Source: CAZWHE01 sp964633825 (GTDB taxonomy: Bacteria > Planctomycetota > B15-G4 > CAYZWU01). From it: 7,200 nt of DNA. Of this stretch, positions 5,472 through 7,200 are shown piece after piece. Location: positions 1-7,200 of the forward strand of contig CAZWHE010000184.1 of the NCBI GenBank assembly GCA_964633825.1, in the 5' to 3' direction. Numbering within the stretch: position 1 is the stretch's first letter; every line of letters starts with the position of its first letter. Under the pieces are notes generated by a model. The model searched no databases. It saw only the letters and a list, made by a program, of their open reading frames with translations, and was not told the DNA's origin. Both the position numbers and the translations under genes were made by a program.

Positions 5472-7172
5472 ATGCGCAACTGCACGAAATGGACCGCGTC
5501 ACTCGGCCTGCTCGCCGGCCTGATGGTATCCTGCGCATCGCCGCAAACGGCCGACCTTGTGCTCAAAAACGGCCGCATCATCACGCTCGATCGAGCCCGG
5601 CCCGAGGCAACTGTCGTGGCCGTCAGAGATGACCGGATCGCCGAGGTGGGCGAATGGCCCGATGTTCAAGAAATGATCGGCCCGTCCACGCGTGTGATCG
5701 ACCTCAAAGGAAAGCTCGTTGTTCCCGGCCTGACGGACGCCCACGCCCACCTTCTCGGCATCGGTCTGGCCAAAGCGAAGCTCGATCTGGTCGGCACGGA
5801 GAGCGAGACCCGGATCGCGGCCATGGTGCGCGACCAGGCCGGCCGGACAGAAGGCGGGCGCTGGATTGCAGGACGGGGATGGGACCAGAACGACTGGAAA
5901 GAAAAATGCTTTCCCAGTCATTCCTCCCTCACGAAAGCGGCGCCCGGAAACCCGGTTTGCCTCACCCGCATCGACGGGCACGCCGTCTGGGTCAACAAGC
6001 GGGCCATGGAAATCGCGGGACTTGACGCATCGACGCCCGACCCGCCGGGGGGCAGGATCATTCGCGACAAAAAGGGCCGTCCCACGGGCGTTCTCGTGGA
6101 CAATGCCGTCGGCCTCGTCACGTCCAGGATTCCGCAGCCCGGACGGCGGGAAAAGAAAAAGGCTCTTCTCGAAGCGATTCGGGAATGCAACACCCTCGGG
6201 TTCACCTCTTTTCACGACGCTGGCTCGGGCAGAGAAGCGATCAGCCTCTACAGAGAGCTCCTCGCTGAAGGGAAGCTCACGCTCCGCCTCCACGTGATGA
6301 TCGACGGCGACAACGACGATCTCGTGGACGAGTGGTTCGGACGCGGCCCCTCGATCGGCGAGGGGAACGGCTTTCTCACGATCAGGAGCGTCAAGCTCTA
6401 CGCCGACGGCGCGCTCGGCTCGCGGGGCGCCGCCCTGCTCGAGGACTATTGTGATGATCCCGGCAACCGCGGGATCGCCATCGAAAAGGAAGAGAGCATA
6501 TTCGACGTGGCCTGCCGGGCGATCGACGCCGGGTTCCAGGTTTGCACCCACGCCATCGGCGACGGCGCGAACCGGACCGTTCTCGACGCATACGAACGCG
6601 CTTTCCGGGTGAAGAACGTGAGCGGAAAGGACCGCCGCTTCCGCATCGAGCACGCCCAGATCCTTGATCACACCGACATTCCCCGGTTCGGCCTGCTCGG
6701 CGTCATCGCCTCGATGCAGGCCCAACACTGCACGTCCGACATGCCCTGGGTTCAGGACAGGATCGGCCGGAGGCGCGCGCGCGAAGGCGCCTATGTCTGG
6801 CGAAAGCTTCTCGATTCGAACGCCATTCTCTGCAACGGTTCCGACGCCCCCGTCGAGTCGATGAATCCCTACCTCGGCGTCTACGCCGCCGTGACGCGGA
6901 AAGACCACACGGGCGCACCGGCCGGAGGGTGGTTCCCCGGCCAGGCGATGACGCGGCTCGAGGCGCTCGAATCATTCACCAAGGCGGCGGCTTACGCCTC
7001 CTTCGACGAAATGAACAGAGGTTGCCTGAAAAAGGGATTCCTCGCCGACATGACCGTCCTCTCGAACGACATCATGACCGTTCCGGAAAAGAAAATCCCG
7101 CTCACCGAAGCCGGCCTCACCATCGTTGCCGGCCGCATTGTCTGGGGGGACACAATACGCGGTAACCCGTAG
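5472..7172 (+). CDS. YtcJ-type amidohydrolase (amidohydrolase_3 family), probable lipoprotein
   Basis: A 566-residue metal-dependent hydrolase; the substrate is unknown. A short signal sequence (hydrophobic core about 8-19) ends in MVSC, so C21 may be lipidated. The Met at -3 is not the best lipobox residue, but a periplasmic lipoprotein is likely. The N-terminal beta domain (DLVLKNGRIITLD, 28-40) is followed by the metal motif DAHAH (89-93; H91, H93), IDGHAVWVN (167-175), FTSFHDAG (244-251), VKLYADGALGSRGA (307-320; K308 is a candidate metal or active-site lysine), THAIGDGAN (359-367; H360), RIEHAQ (391-396; H394) and CNGSDAPVESMNP (454-466; D458). All expected metal ligands are present. Family proteins usually end near IVAGRIVW; here GDTIRGNP (559-566) is added by the repeat at 7146-7171, which also holds the stop. 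It is the last gene of the run, 13 nt after the flavoprotein gene. Confidence 0.92.
   Translation: MRNCTKWTASLGLLAGLMVSCASPQTADLVLKNGRIITLDRARPEATVVAVRDDRIAEVGEWPDVQEMIGPSTRVIDLKGKLVVPGLTDAHAHLLGIGLAKAKLDLVGTESETRIAAMVRDQAGRTEGGRWIAGRGWDQNDWKEKCFPSHSSLTKAAPGNPVCLTRIDGHAVWVNKRAMEIAGLDASTPDPPGGRIIRDKKGRPTGVLVDNAVGLVTSRIPQPGRREKKKALLEAIRECNTLGFTSFHDAGSGREAISLYRELLAEGKLTLRLHVMIDGDNDDLVDEWFGRGPSIGEGNGFLTIRSVKLYADGALGSRGAALLEDYCDDPGNRGIAIEKEESIFDVACRAIDAGFQVCTHAIGDGANRTVLDAYERAFRVKNVSGKDRRFRIEHAQILDHTDIPRFGLLGVIASMQAQHCTSDMPWVQDRIGRRRAREGAYVWRKLLDSNAILCNGSDAPVESMNPYLGVYAAVTRKDHTGAPAGGWFPGQAMTRLEALESFTKAAAYASFDEMNRGCLKKGFLADMTVLSNDIMTVPEKKIPLTEAGLTIVAGRIVWGDTIRGNP
7146..7171. repeat. Truncated REP-like repeat, copy 3
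   Basis: Bases 7146-7166 are identical over 21 bases to 120-140 (left arm plus loop of copy 1). After one mismatch the next four bases (CGTA) also match, and then the similarity stops: the TTGTGTCCCC right arm is replaced by GCGG and a T-run. Only a short hairpin remains, with TACG (7156-7159) pairing with CGTA (7168-7171), one C-C mismatch, one G-C pair and a GTAA loop. The repeat encodes the last eight residues of the amidohydrolase and most of its TAG stop (7170-7172). Confidence 0.82.
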
Positions 7173-7183
7173 CGGTTTTTTTT
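7156..7183 (+). terminator. Possible weak intrinsic terminator after the operon
   Basis: The short hairpin left from the truncated repeat (7156-7171) is followed after GCGG by eight T residues (7176-7183). Location at the end of the gene run and the long T-tract favour a terminator. The stem is only five pairs with a mismatch, so termination may be inefficient, or a Rho-type mechanism may act. Confidence 0.4.
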
Positions 7184-7200
7184 CATCACGAAAAAGAAGG

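Noticed and set aside
5499..6908. 469-residue minus-strand open frame opposite the amidohydrolase
   Set aside because: Long antisense frames are expected from GC-rich codon bias; the plus-strand frame has all the metal-binding motifs and the antisense product resembles nothing I know.

Overview
The window looks like a compact, GC-rich chromosomal segment (about 60% G+C by eye) from a diderm bacterium. The evidence is a probable lipoprotein amidohydrolase, tightly overlapping genes and Shine-Dalgarno sites such as GAGGAGG and AAGGAG. I cannot place the phylum. The histidyl-tRNA synthetase is of the plant-organelle-like type that also occurs scattered in bacteria. An uncultured lineage (Aminicenantota or Acidobacteriota-like) would fit, but that is a guess.

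Layout. The left edge (2-139) holds the 3' end of a plus-strand gene, possibly with a terminal TPR-like helical pair. It converges on panB (957-157, minus strand), the first enzyme of pantothenate synthesis. A 19-bp perfect palindrome (117-158) sits exactly between them and contains or touches both stop codons. A 188-bp divergent intergenic region (958-1145) carries a candidate panB promoter and a roughly 75-bp element with imperfect terminal inverted repeats. From 1146 to 7172 there is one long plus-strand run that looks like an operon: a Cys-rich DUF3795-type protein, hisS, a FetA-like ABC ATPase, a FetB-like permease, a SnoaL/NTF2-fold protein, an iron-sulfur-flavoprotein-like NAD(P)H:FMN reductase and a YtcJ-type amidohydrolase lipoprotein. 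Neighbours overlap by 1 or 4 nt or lie a few nt apart. The run ends at a T8 tract.

How the genes might work together. FetA/FetB form one ABC transporter, known in E. coli as an iron exporter. A flavin reductase with a four-Cys cluster motif and a Cys-rich protein in the same run hint at an iron/redox theme. HisS, the SnoaL-like protein and the amidohydrolase do not obviously belong to it, so the grouping may be only transcriptional.

Main finding. A palindromic repeat family beginning GGGGACACAATACG occurs three times (117-158, 2860-2910, 7146-7171), plus a diverged extra arm at 156-176. Every copy lies across the 3' end of a gene and supplies, contains or touches its stop codon. As a result HisS and the amidohydrolase, which are unrelated, both end in a repeat-encoded GDTIR tail. 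At the hisS-fetA junction the repeat also supplies the ribosome-binding site (in the hairpin loop) and the start codon of fetA. The repeats resemble REP/BIME elements mobilised by RAYT (IS200-like) transposases; no transposase is present in the window.
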